The translations under genes and the position numbers were made by a program. Shown piece after piece: positions 16,833-25,166 of a stretch of 64,000 nt of DNA (the stretch's first letter is position 1; every line of letters starts with the position of its first letter). The stretch comes from Pseudomonadota bacterium (GTDB lineage Bacteria > Pseudomonadota > Alphaproteobacteria > Azospirillales > Azospirillaceae): contig JAFAFA010000141.1 of assembly GCA_023423695.1 (NCBI GenBank), forward strand, positions 10,491 through 74,490, in the 5' to 3' direction. The notes beneath the pieces were generated by a model. The model was not told where the DNA came from. It was given only the letters and a program-made list of their open reading frames with translations, and searched no databases.

Positions 16833-18493
16833 CGAAGCTTGCCGGCGGGCGCCTGTTCGATCCGGCCAACGGCCGGCATGGCGAGGTCGCCGACCTTTGG
16901 CTGCGCGACGATCGCATCGCCGCCGATCCGGGGCCGGGCGCCACGCCCGACGCCTCCTACGACCTGACCGGCAAGGTGGTGATGGCCGGCGCCATCGACA
17001 TCCACAGCCACATCGCCGGCGGCAAGGTCAACCTCGCCCGCCTGCTGATGGGGGAGGAGCACGAACACCACCGTTTCGCCGGCAGCGCCTGCGGCTGCGG
17101 CGGGGGAAGCGGGCTCGCCACCCCCTCCACCCACACCACCGGCGCCCGCTATATCGAGATGGGGTTCACCGCCGCTTTCGAGCCGGCGATGCTGGGCTCC
17201 AACGCCCGGCATGCGCACATGGAAATGGGCGACATTCCCTATATCGACACCGGCGGCTATCTGGTGCTGGGCAGCGACGATTTCCTGCTGGACCTGATCG
17301 CCACCAACGCCGGGCAGGCCGCGATCAACGACTATGTCGCCTGGATGCTGACGGCGACCCAGAGCCTCGCCGTCAAGGTGGTGAATCCCGGTGGCATCAA
17401 CGCCTTCAAGTTCAACGCCCGCACCCTCGACCTCGACGAGCCCGGCCCCTATTACGGCGTCACTCCGCGCACCGTTCTGACCGTTCTGGCCCGCGCGGTG
17501 TACGAGTTGGGGCTGCCCCATCCGCTGCATGTCCATGGCTGCAACCTGGGCGTCCCCGGCAACGTCGCCACGACGCTGGACACCATCCAGGCGGCGGCGG
17601 GGCTGCCGATGCACATGACACACATCCAGTTCCACAGCTACGACAATGTGGGCGACCGCAAATTCTCCTCCGGCGCCGCGGCGCTGGCGGAGGCGGTGAA
17701 CCGGACGCCGACCCTGTCGGTCGACATCGGGCAGGTGATGTTCGGGCAGACGGTGACCGCATCGGCCGACACCATGGCGCAGCGTCGCACCGCTCCGCTG
17801 GCCCACCCACGCAAATGGCTGGCGATGGACATCGAATGCGACGCCGGCTGCGGCGTGGTGCCGTTCCGCTACCGCGACAATTCCTATGTCAACGCGCTGC
17901 AATGGGCGATCGGGCTGGAGCTGTTCCTGCTGCTGGACGATCCCTGGCGGGTGTTCCTGACCACCGACCATCCCAACGGCGCCCCCTTCAGCTTCTATCC
18001 GGAGCTGATCCGGCTGCTGATGGACCGCGATTACCGGCTGGCGAAGCTGGCGGAAATCCACCCCGACGCGCCGGCCCACACCACGCTGGGCTCCATCACC
18101 CGCGAATACACGCTGGCCGAGATCGCGGTCATGACCCGTGCGGCCCCGTCCCGCATCCTCGGCCTTGCCGACCGCGGGCATCTGGCCCCCGGCGCCTCGG
18201 CCGACGTCACCGTCTACACCGACCGGTCCGACCGCCGCGCCATGTTCGAGCGGCCCGATCTGGTCTTCAAGAGCGGCAGGCTGGTGGTACGCGACGGGAC
18301 GCTGGTGGCGATGGCGCAGGGCTGCACCCATGTCGTCCGCCCCGGCTTCGACGACCTGATCGAGCGCCGCATCGCCCGCCATTTCGACGAGCGCCTCGGT
18401 CTGCCGATCAAGCATTTCCGCATCCGCGACGAGGAGATCCGCCACGGCGCCGGCCCCCTCCTCCACCCCTGCCGGCGGCGGGAGATACCGTGA
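16826..18493 (+). CDS. fhcA: Formyltransferase/hydrolase complex subunit A
   Basis: A 555-residue amidohydrolase-fold subunit, the hydrolytic part that releases formate from formylmethylofuran. The metal site is visible in IDIHSHIAGGKVNLARLL, and the substrate-binding core in HVHGCNLGVPGNVATTLDT and HMTHIQFHSY; FLTTDHPNGAPFSFYPELIRLL is a strong family mark. Length and order match fhcA of Methylobacterium. It sits in an fhcBADC operon with overlaps at both ends. Confidence 0.95.
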   Translation: MLTKLAGGRLFDPANGRHGEVADLWLRDDRIAADPGPGATPDASYDLTGKVVMAGAIDIHSHIAGGKVNLARLLMGEEHEHHRFAGSACGCGGGSGLATPSTHTTGARYIEMGFTAAFEPAMLGSNARHAHMEMGDIPYIDTGGYLVLGSDDFLLDLIATNAGQAAINDYVAWMLTATQSLAVKVVNPGGINAFKFNARTLDLDEPGPYYGVTPRTVLTVLARAVYELGLPHPLHVHGCNLGVPGNVATTLDTIQAAAGLPMHMTHIQFHSYDNVGDRKFSSGAAALAEAVNRTPTLSVDIGQVMFGQTVTASADTMAQRRTAPLAHPRKWLAMDIECDAGCGVVPFRYRDNSYVNALQWAIGLELFLLLDDPWRVFLTTDHPNGAPFSFYPELIRLLMDRDYRLAKLAEIHPDAPAHTTLGSITREYTLAEIAVMTRAAPSRILGLADRGHLAPGASADVTVYTDRSDRRAMFERPDLVFKSGRLVVRDGTLVAMAQGCTHVVRPGFDDLIERRIARHFDERLGLPIKHFRIRDEEIRHGAGPLLHPCRRREIP

Positions 18494-19404
18494 TGGCGGA
18501 GCTGCGGATCAACGGCGTGCGCATCGAGGACACCTTCGCCGAAGCCTTTCCGATGACCTTTACGCGGCTGGTCGTCACCGCCGACACCCCCGCCTGGGTC
18601 GATGCCGCGACCTCCAGCCTGACCGGCTTCGCCACCTCCGTCATCGGCTGCGGCTGCGAGGCGGCGGTGGAACGGCTGCTGACGCCGGAGGAGACGCCGG
18701 ACAGCCGGCCGGGCGCCGCGGTGATGATCTTCGGCATGTCGACCGGCGACCTCGCCAAGCATGTCGTCAACCGGGTCGGGCAATGCGTCATGACCTCGCC
18801 GGGCTCGGCCTGTTATGCCGGGCTCGTCGATGGCGCCAAGCGCATCCCGCTCGGCGGCGGCCTGCGCTATTTCGGTGACGGGCATCAGATCTCCAAGAAG
18901 TTCGGCGACCGCCGCTTCTGGCGCCTGCCGGTGATGGATGGCGAGTTCGTCTGCGAGGACAGCGTCGCCGTGGCGAAGGGGATCGGCGGCGGCAATTTCC
19001 TGATCCTGGCCGCCAGCCACCGCCAATGCCTCGCCGCGGCGGAGGCGGCGGTGGCGGCGATCCGGCCGCTGCCCGGCATCATCCTGCCCTTCCCCGGCGG
19101 GGTGGTCCGCTCGGGCTCCAAGGTCGGGTCGAAATACAAGGCGCTGATCGCCTCCACCAACACGCGCTTCTGCCCGACCCTGCGGGCGGTCGAACCCGAG
19201 ACGCTGCTGACGCCCGATGTCGAGGCGGTGCTGGAACTGGTGCTGGACGGAACCGACGAAGCCGCCATCCGCGCCGGAATGCGGGCCGGCATCACGGCCG
19301 CGACAGCCGGCGGAACCGCCGCCGGCGTGCTGGCGATCACCGCCGGGAATTACGGCGGCAAGCTGGGCCCGCATCACTTCCACCTGCACGAGGTGATGGC
19401 ATGA
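18493..19404 (+). CDS. fhcD: Formylmethanofuran:H4MPT formyltransferase
   Basis: A 303-residue Ftr homologue that moves the formyl group from formyl-H4MPT to methylofuran. Family segments are RINGVRIEDTFAEAFPM at the start, TSVIGCGCEAAVE, SPGSACYAGLV and SGSKVGSKYKALIASTN. ATG 18493 shares a base with the fhcA stop (TGATG), and its stop overlaps fhcC, so translation is coupled. Confidence 0.95.
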   Translation: MAELRINGVRIEDTFAEAFPMTFTRLVVTADTPAWVDAATSSLTGFATSVIGCGCEAAVERLLTPEETPDSRPGAAVMIFGMSTGDLAKHVVNRVGQCVMTSPGSACYAGLVDGAKRIPLGGGLRYFGDGHQISKKFGDRRFWRLPVMDGEFVCEDSVAVAKGIGGGNFLILAASHRQCLAAAEAAVAAIRPLPGIILPFPGGVVRSGSKVGSKYKALIASTNTRFCPTLRAVEPETLLTPDVEAVLELVLDGTDEAAIRAGMRAGITAATAGGTAAGVLAITAGNYGGKLGPHHFHLHEVMA

Positions 19405-20156
19405 GCGGCCTGTCCCTGACCTATCGCGGCGACGCCGGCATGACGGTGGACATGTCCGCGCTGTTGCCGGAGCGGTTGGCCGGGCTGCCGGCGGACGCCA
19501 TCGCAGGAATGCCGCTCCCCTGCGGCGGCGGGTCGGCGCGGCTCGGCGCCCTGTTCGAGCTGTCGGCCGGGGACGCGGCGGAAGGGCTGCTGATCCGGCC
19601 GGCCGGCGCCATCCTGCACCGGGTCGGCGCCGGCATGATGTCGGGCCGCATCCTGGTCGCGGGCGACGCCGGCAACCATGCCGGCGCGGGCATGGGCGGC
19701 GGCCTGCTGCGCATCGACGGCAGTGCCGGCGACAGCCTGGGCGGCGTCCTGCCCGGACTGCCTCTGGGGATGCGCGGCGGACTGATCAGCGTCGGCGGCG
19801 ATGCCGGAGACCGGGCGGGCGAGCGGATGCGTCGGGGGATCGTCGTCGTCGACGGCCGGGCCGGTGCCTATGCCGCTGCCTTCATGGTCGCCGGGACACT
19901 GGGCATCGGGGGAGGCTGCGGTCTGCATCCGGGCTTCGGCATGCGGCGCGGCACGCTGCTGCTGGGGCGGCCGGCGAGTGCGACGCCCGATGGCTTCGCC
20001 GACGGCGGCACGCGGGACTGGCTGTTCCTGCACCTGCTGCGCCGGGCGCTGGAGGACACCGGAAGCTGGTTCGAGCGCGCGGGCACCACCCGCGCCCATC
20101 GCTTCATCGGCGATCTTGCGGAAGGAGGGCGAGGTGAGATTTTGGCCGTTGTCTAG
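19401..20156 (+). CDS. fhcC: Formyltransferase/hydrolase complex subunit C
   Basis: A 251-residue glycine-rich protein, related to FwdC and the GXGXG domain of glutamate synthase. It is built of repeated G-D-AG-x-x-x-G turns (GRILVAGDAGNHAGAGMGGG; LISVGGDAGDRAGERM), which form a beta-helix scaffold in the complex. ATG overlaps the fhcD stop (ATGA). Its own 3' end overlaps the ABC substrate-binding gene by 23 bases. Confidence 0.93.
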   Translation: MSGLSLTYRGDAGMTVDMSALLPERLAGLPADAIAGMPLPCGGGSARLGALFELSAGDAAEGLLIRPAGAILHRVGAGMMSGRILVAGDAGNHAGAGMGGGLLRIDGSAGDSLGGVLPGLPLGMRGGLISVGGDAGDRAGERMRRGIVVVDGRAGAYAAAFMVAGTLGIGGGCGLHPGFGMRRGTLLLGRPASATPDGFADGGTRDWLFLHLLRRALEDTGSWFERAGTTRAHRFIGDLAEGGRGEILAVV

Positions 20157-21393
20157 GCGACGCACGGACTTATCGAATGCCGGGAGGCGAAGGCGCCTCG
20201 TCGCCGCCCTGCCGCTCGCCGGGCTTCTGTTCACCGCGATGGCAGGGGCGGCATTGGCCCAGGATGCCGGCGGGCAGGCCATTCTGATCGGCTATCTCGG
20301 CCGGCAGGAGGATCCGCGCACGCCCGCCAGCTTCCTCGAACCGGTGGCGACCGACGAGGGTCTTCAGGGTGCCCGGCTGGCGCTGGCCGACAACAACTCC
20401 ACCGGCATGTTCCTGAACCAGAGCTACCGGCTGGTGGAGCAGATTCTGCCCCAGGACGGCGACCTTGCCGCCGGGCTGAAGGCGCTGGCCGATGAGGGGG
20501 TGCGCTTCGTCGTCGCCGATCTGCCGGGCGACGCGCTGCTCACCGTCGCCGACCGGCCGGAAGCACGCTCCATGCTTCTGTTCAACGCCCGCGCGCCCGA
20601 CGACGCGCTGCGCAACGAACAGTGCCGGGCCAACATCCTGCACACCGCCGCCAGCCGGCGCATGCTGGCCGATGCGCTGGCGCAGTATCTCGCCTGGAAG
20701 AAGTGGACGGGCTGGAGCCTGCTGACCGGCCGCGATTCCGGCGACGCGCTCTATGCCGACGCGGTGCGCCGCGCCGCCAAGCGCTTCGGCGGCCGGATCG
20801 TCGCCGAGAAGAGCTGGACCTTCGACACCGGCAACCGCCGCACCGACACCGGCGTCACCACCATCCAGTCCGACATTCCGCTCGCCACCCAGGGACCGGA
20901 CTACGACGTGCTGGTCGTTGCCGACGAGGCGGGGAACTTCGGCGATTACCTCGACGGCCGCACCTGGCATCCCCGTCCGGTGGCCGGCACCCAGGGCCTG
21001 ACCGCCACCGCCTGGTCGCGGGTGAACGAGCAGTGGGGCGGGACCCAGTTGCAAAGCCGGTTCGAGAAGCTGGCCGACCGCTGGATGCTGCCGCGCGACT
21101 ACGCCGCCTGGCTGGCGGTGCGCAGCGTGGGCGAGGCGGCGGCCCGCACCGGCGCCACCGGCTTCGACGACCTCGTTGCCTATCTGCATAGCCCCGATTT
21201 CGAACTGGCCGGCTTCAAGGGCGAAGCCCTGTCCTTCCGCAAATGGGACGGCCAGATGCGCCAGCCGATCCTGATCGCCGGGCCGCGCATGCTGGTTTCG
21301 GTGTCGCCCCAGGAGGGATTCCTGCACCCGGTGACGCCCCTCGATACGCTCGGCGACGACGCGCCGGAAAGCAAATGCCGTTTCAACCGTTGA
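20134..21393 (+). CDS. ABC transporter substrate-binding protein, PQQ alcohol dehydrogenase system
   Basis: A 419-residue periplasmic protein. GTG 20134 was chosen because AAGGAGGGC lies just upstream; the signal peptide is RRLVAALPLAGLLFTAMAGA followed by ALAQ. The mature part has the IGYLGRQEDPR and GARLALADNNSTG segments of a branched-chain-type periplasmic binding fold, the TIGR-style family found with PQQ alcohol dehydrogenases. Matching ATPase and permease genes lie 6 kb away at 27374 and 28174. Solute is unknown. Its start is inside fhcC. Confidence 0.8.
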   Translation: MRFWPLSRRRTDLSNAGRRRRLVAALPLAGLLFTAMAGAALAQDAGGQAILIGYLGRQEDPRTPASFLEPVATDEGLQGARLALADNNSTGMFLNQSYRLVEQILPQDGDLAAGLKALADEGVRFVVADLPGDALLTVADRPEARSMLLFNARAPDDALRNEQCRANILHTAASRRMLADALAQYLAWKKWTGWSLLTGRDSGDALYADAVRRAAKRFGGRIVAEKSWTFDTGNRRTDTGVTTIQSDIPLATQGPDYDVLVVADEAGNFGDYLDGRTWHPRPVAGTQGLTATAWSRVNEQWGGTQLQSRFEKLADRWMLPRDYAAWLAVRSVGEAAARTGATGFDDLVAYLHSPDFELAGFKGEALSFRKWDGQMRQPILIAGPRMLVSVSPQEGFLHPVTPLDTLGDDAPESKCRFNR

Positions 21394-21410
21394 AAGAGGC
21401 GGACCACCCC

Positions 21411-22382
21411 ATGCGCTCTTTATTATGCTCCGTGCTGTTCCTCGCCGCCCCGGCCCTGATCGCCGAGCCGGTGCTGGCCGAAACCATCTTCGTGTCCAAC
21501 GAGAAGGACAACCAGATCGCCGTCGTGGACGGCGACAGCCTGCAGATCACCAACAAGATCAAGGTCGGGCGGCGGCCGCGCGGCATCACGCTCAGCGGCG
21601 ACGGCACGCAGCTCTATGTCTGTGCCGGCGACGACAACCGCGTCGACGTGGTGGACATCGCCAGCGCCAAGGTGGTCCATTCCCTGCCTTCCGGCCCCGA
21701 TCCGGAGCTGTTCGTCCTCTCCCCCGACGGCAACCGCCTGTATGTCGCCAACGAGGACGACAACATGGTGACGATCATCGACATCCCCAGCGGCAAGGCG
21801 GTCGGCAACATCCAGGTCGGGGTGGAGCCGGAAGGCATGGGCATCAGCCCCGACGGCAAGATCCTGGTGAACACCTCCGAAACCACCAACATGGCGCATT
21901 TCATCGACACCGAGAAGCGCACCGTCGTCGGCAACGTTCTGGTCGACAGCCGGCCGCGCGTCGCCCGCTTCACCGACGACGGCAAGCAGGTGTGGGTGTC
22001 CAGCGAGATCGGCGGAACGGTCAGCGTCATCGACGCGGCGACCCGCAAGGTGGTGAAGAAGATCCGCTTCGAGGTCACCGGCGTCCGTCGCGAGGCGATC
22101 CAGGCTGTCGGCATCCAGATGACCCGCGACGGCAAGCGCGCCTTCGTGGCGCTCGGCCCCGCCAACCGGATCGCCGAGATCGACACCGACAGCTTCGAGG
22201 TGAAGCGCTATTTCCTGGTCGGGCAGCGCGTCTGGAACCTTGCGTTCTCTCCCGACGAGAAGCGGCTCTACACCACCAACGGCATCAGCAACGACCTGTC
22301 GGTAATCGACCTGGAGCGCAACAAGGTCATCAAGAGCATCGCCGTCGGCGGCGCGCCATGGGGGGTCGTGGTAAAGCCGTGA
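21411..22382 (+). CDS. PQQ-dependent catabolism-associated beta-propeller protein
   Basis: A 323-residue exported protein: signal peptide MRSLLCSVLFLAAPALIAEPVLA, then YVTN-type beta-propeller repeats (IFVSNEKDNQIAVVDGD, LYVCAGDDNRVDVVDIAS, LYVANEDDNMVTIIDIPSG, LYTTNGISNDLSVIDLE). About seven blades can be counted. This family accompanies PQQ alcohol oxidation genes; a periplasmic partner role is assumed but unproven. GAGGCGG precedes the ATG. It follows the substrate-binding gene by 17 bases. Confidence 0.85.
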   Translation: MRSLLCSVLFLAAPALIAEPVLAETIFVSNEKDNQIAVVDGDSLQITNKIKVGRRPRGITLSGDGTQLYVCAGDDNRVDVVDIASAKVVHSLPSGPDPELFVLSPDGNRLYVANEDDNMVTIIDIPSGKAVGNIQVGVEPEGMGISPDGKILVNTSETTNMAHFIDTEKRTVVGNVLVDSRPRVARFTDDGKQVWVSSEIGGTVSVIDAATRKVVKKIRFEVTGVRREAIQAVGIQMTRDGKRAFVALGPANRIAEIDTDSFEVKRYFLVGQRVWNLAFSPDEKRLYTTNGISNDLSVIDLERNKVIKSIAVGGAPWGVVVKP

Positions 22383-22490
22383 CGGCTAGGTGACGACATC
22401 GCGGAACCGGCAGCCGCAGCGCCCGGTTGAGGGAAAGGCCGGGTGCGGCGGCGGCTGTCGGCGACGGCCCGGCCCTAGGGAGGTGTAATC

Positions 22491-22904
22491 ATGACGATGA
22501 AGCTCTCCAACGGTCCGGTCCGTGCCCTGGCCTGTGCGGCCGTGGTCGGTGCCGGCATCCTCGGCGTGGCGGCCATGGCCCCGTCGGCTTCCGCCCAGTC
22601 CACCACAGGCACCACCACCCAGAACGCCCCGGCGGCGACCGAGGGGAAATTGCCGTCGGACTCCCTGCCCGGTCAGCGCCAGGGTGCCATCGGCGGCGCT
22701 CCGGTGCCTCAGGGCAGTTCCGGCACGTCCACCGGTTCCGCCGCCGGTTCTGCCAGCGGTTCGGCCTCGGGAAGCGGCGCCGCGTCGCCGACCGGACAAC
22801 TGCCCGACACGTCGCTGCCGCAGCAGCGTCAAGGCACCATCGGCGGCGCCCCGGTGACGCAGGGCGGGGCGGATGGATCGACCGGCAAGCAGGGACAGCA
22901 GTGA
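22491..22904 (+). CDS. Secreted low-complexity protein with a duplicated motif
   Basis: A 137-residue protein with a signal peptide (to about residue 36, ending APSASA). The mature part is rich in Gly, Ser, Thr and Gln and holds two copies of one unit: SLPGQRQGAIGGAPV and SLPQQRQGTIGGAPV, each after an LPxx lead and before a QG, separated by a GSASGSASGSG linker. GGGAGG is 11 bases upstream of the ATG, a good start signal. I do not recognise the family. It lacks EF-hands, so it is not lanmodulin. Neighbours are the PQQ-linked beta-propeller gene and fae. Confidence 0.7.
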   Translation: MTMKLSNGPVRALACAAVVGAGILGVAAMAPSASAQSTTGTTTQNAPAATEGKLPSDSLPGQRQGAIGGAPVPQGSSGTSTGSAAGSASGSASGSGAASPTGQLPDTSLPQQRQGTIGGAPVTQGGADGSTGKQGQQ

Positions 22905-23226
22905 CGTCACTCCGCGGACCGATCGCAGCCGCCGCAAAGATGGGGTAACAACCACCGAACGGCCATGCCTTCCCAGTGGATATGGGTGCGGCACGAAGAC
23001 GGCGGCTGCGATTCCAAGGTACTCCGGAACTCTTTTGTGAGTTTGTTGTACAAACAAACAAAATGGCATAATGCCCACCGTGACCGACGCCGGAACTCTC
23101 AGACAATCCAGACGCCGCGTTACCGGCGACCCGGCCGGATTGAGCTGACAGGATCGAGCTGACCGGCGTGACCGCATGACTGCGGCGGTCCTCCAATGAT
23201 TTTCAAAAACATGGGAGAAAACGGCG
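22905..23226. promoter_or_regulatory. fae upstream region with palindrome and -10-like element
   Basis: This 322-base gap carries GTTTG-TTGTA-CAAAC (23041-23055), an inverted repeat with more CAAAC-like sequence after it, and CATAAT at 23067-23072, a good -10. A TTGTTG at 23043 lies 18 bases before it. The arrangement suggests a repressor or activator site over the -35 of a fae promoter. GGGAGAAAACGGCG precedes the fae ATG. Confidence 0.45.
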
Positions 23227-23754
23227 ATGGGCATGTGGCAGGGGTCATCCCCGAAAATCAATCGCGTGCTGGTGGGTGAGTCGCTGGTCGGCGACGGGAA
23301 CGAGGTCGCCCACATCGACCTGATCATGGGGCCGCGCGGCAGTGCCGCGGAGACCGCCTTCTGCAACGCGCTGACCAACAACAAGGACGGCTTCACCAGC
23401 CTGCTGGCGGTCATCGCCCCCAACCTGCAGTGCAAGCCTTCGACGATCCTGTTCAACAAGGTCACGATCAAGGGCGCGGAGCAGGCGGTCCAGATGTTCG
23501 GCCCAGCCCAGCATGGCGTGGCCAAGGCGGTCGCCGACTGCGTGGCCGAGGGCACAATCCCGCAGGACGAGATCGACAACATCTTCATCTGCGTCGGCGT
23601 CTTCATCCATTGGGAGGCGAAGGACAACGCCAAGATCCAGGATTACAATTACCGCGCCACCAAGGAAGCCATCGAACGCGCGGTGTCCGGCTATCCGACC
23701 GCCAAGGATCTGATGAACCAGAAGGACATCGCGAAACACCCGTTCGCCGCCTGA
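23227..23754 (+). CDS. fae: Formaldehyde-activating enzyme
   Basis: A 175-residue Fae. It condenses formaldehyde with H4MPT to give methylene-H4MPT, the entry step of the pathway. The segment VGDGNEVAHIDLIMGPRG contains the conserved active-site histidine (H29), and GFTSLLAVIAPNLQCKPST, MFGPAQHGVAKAVAD, VGVFIHWEAKDNAKIQ match known Fae. It is a single gene with its own promoter region and a strong terminator. Confidence 0.97.
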   Translation: MGMWQGSSPKINRVLVGESLVGDGNEVAHIDLIMGPRGSAAETAFCNALTNNKDGFTSLLAVIAPNLQCKPSTILFNKVTIKGAEQAVQMFGPAQHGVAKAVADCVAEGTIPQDEIDNIFICVGVFIHWEAKDNAKIQDYNYRATKEAIERAVSGYPTAKDLMNQKDIAKHPFAA

Positions 23755-23780
23755 TTTTCCACTGAGGTCTGTTCACTCTG

Positions 23781-23814
23781 AAAGCCCCTCTCCCCTCGTG
23801 GCAGAGGGGCTTTT
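23781..23814 (+). terminator. Rho-independent terminator after fae
   Basis: AAAGCCCCTCT pairs with AGAGGGGCTTT across an 11-base loop, followed by a T-run. It lies 27 bases after the fae stop, so fae is likely monocistronic. Confidence 0.9.
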
Positions 23815-24201
23815 GCAATGGTGGGTCTTGGGTGGCGCCCTCAGCCTTGCTTGAGCTGCGCAGCCAACAAAGGACCGAATACCTTCCGTCGTCGAACCAT
23901 TCTGCTATTACCCCTGCCCGGCAAATGCCGGCTGGGCGCGGAAGCGGGGCTGATAGGAGTATTTGGTTCAAATAAAGTTCCAATAAGAGATTGCGCGATA
24001 TCAGCGGCTAACACGTTGATTTATTCCAATTCCAATGAAGCACGGTGACGCAGTTCATTTCGCACCGCACAAAGAACTAGCCAAAATTCTCACTTCTTTA
24101 CCCGTTCGGGTGATGGTCGCGCCGGAGCATCACCGGTACCATTTCCTAACGGGCGTCAAGGCAATCATGCCGGTTCGCCCATTCCAGCGGAGGAAGCGGA
24201 C
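23815..24201. other. Gap between fae terminator and pqqA
   Basis: A 387-base region, locally A+T-rich at 23950-24120. It should hold the pqqA promoter. A possible 76-residue frame at 23818-24048 has no family features and unusual composition, and is not called. GGAGGAAGCG directly precedes pqqA. Confidence 0.4.
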
Positions 24202-24282
24202 ATGAAAACCTGGCGCAAACCGAAGACCGCCGAAATCCGGGTCGGCACGGAAATCAACGCCTACGCCTGCGCCGGCCTGTAA
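24202..24282 (+). CDS. pqqA: PqqA, PQQ precursor peptide
   Basis: A 26-residue peptide, MKTWRKPKTAEIRVG... ending EINAYACAGL. PqqA supplies the Glu and Tyr that are cross-linked to make pyrroloquinoline quinone. Here these are E17 and Y21, with the required three residues between. GGAGGAAGCG at 24190-24199 is an excellent ribosome-binding site. No pqqB, C, D or E follows; the next gene is on the other strand. So it is an orphan precursor gene serving XoxF, with the maturation enzymes elsewhere. Confidence 0.93.
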   Translation: MKTWRKPKTAEIRVGTEINAYACAGL

Positions 24283-24329
24283 CCGGCACGGAACGTTCCC
24301 ACTCAAAAAGAAACGTTCACTTCGGCCAC

Positions 24330-25166
24330 TCAGGCCGGCCGCGGCTCGAAATGGGCGAAGAACTGCCCGGTGCCGTCCGGCGCGCTGGCGTCGTAATGCA
24401 GCGCGCAGAGCCGCAGCCGGCCGGCATCGCCCAATTCCGGCCCGGCCAGCATGCTGTGGAAGCTCTCGCCGCCGAGCAGCCGGTGAGCGGTCGTCAGGTA
24501 CAGGCGCGACAGCCTGCGGTCCCGCAGCATGGTGTCGAGCATCCGCGGCCCCGTCAGCAGATAGATGCTGCGCAGCCCCAGCAGGCCAAGTTCATCGACC
24601 AGCGGCCCACCCTCCACCGACGCTCCCGATCCGACGACCAGCACCTCATGGCCGGCGGCGCGCCACTGCGCGATGCTCTCGGCTGGCGCCGCGGCACCGG
24701 TGGCGATGAAGACACGCTGACCATGGCGGGCCGGAGAGTCCGGCATTGGAAAATCCAGGCTGGCGCTGGCGACGACCACGGCCGGCTGGGGCGTCAGGCC
24801 GTTGTCGGCCCGCCATCGTGCGAGATCCCCCGTCGCCGTCTGCGTCCCCACCTGCAGCACGTTGTCCAGCCGTCCGGCCGCCAGATCCCGCAGATAGCCG
24901 CTATGGGTGACCATGCAGTCCGCCTGCGCCTGGAGTTCCAGGAAAAGCCGGAAGTCGTTGCCGCTGACCAGCCCGGCAGGCAGCCGGCTCTCTCCGCTGG
25001 CGGGATCGCGCAGGGCGATGCGCCCGTCCAGGCTGGCGACGAAGCTGGCATAGACGAACGGGCTCCCGGCATTCCCCCGCTCATGCAGGCGGTGGGCGAG
25101 ATAGGCCCCGTCGAGCGCCATGTCTTCCGGCGGGCCGGGAAACAGCCGCAGCATGCGGGAGGTCAT
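24330..25166 (-). CDS. RibD C-terminal-domain reductase, probable pterin/cofactor biosynthesis
   Basis: A 278-residue dihydrofolate-reductase-fold protein of the RibD-C type. It has FVYASFVASLDGRIAL at the N-terminus, VVVASASLDFP, and EGGPLVDELGLLGLRSIYLLTGP, the NADPH-binding half. RibD proteins reduce an aminopyrimidine in riboflavin synthesis, but here no deaminase domain or other rib gene is present. Its start overlaps the MptN-like gene (ATGA), so it probably reduces a pterin or another H4MPT/methylofuran intermediate; a dihydromethanopterin reductase role is a plausible inference. Confidence 0.75.
   Translation of the reverse strand: MTSRMLRLFPGPPEDMALDGAYLAHRLHERGNAGSPFVYASFVASLDGRIALRDPASGESRLPAGLVSGNDFRLFLELQAQADCMVTHSGYLRDLAAGRLDNVLQVGTQTATGDLARWRADNGLTPQPAVVVASASLDFPMPDSPARHGQRVFIATGAAAPAESIAQWRAAGHEVLVVGSGASVEGGPLVDELGLLGLRSIYLLTGPRMLDTMLRDRRLSRLYLTTAHRLLGGESFHSMLAGPELGDAGRLRLCALHYDASAPDGTGQFFAHFEPRPA

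Noticed and set aside
16274..18466. Antisense 730-codon frame opposite fhcA/fhcB
   Set aside because: Shadow frame; fhcA and fhcB are unmistakable on the plus strand.
22491..22904. Lanmodulin or other EF-hand lanthanide-binding protein
   Set aside because: No EF-hand loops and few acidic residues; only the SLPxQRQG repeat is seen.
22965..23162. 65-codon frame upstream of fae
   Set aside because: Overlaps the candidate fae promoter and palindrome; composition rich in Arg/Asn/His with no recognisable feature.
23818..24048. 76-codon frame between fae terminator and pqqA
   Set aside because: No family features, no good ribosome-binding site, and A+T content unlike coding DNA here.
24202..24282. 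Complete pqq operon
   Set aside because: Only pqqA is present; the next genes are RibD-type and ATP-grasp proteins on the other strand.
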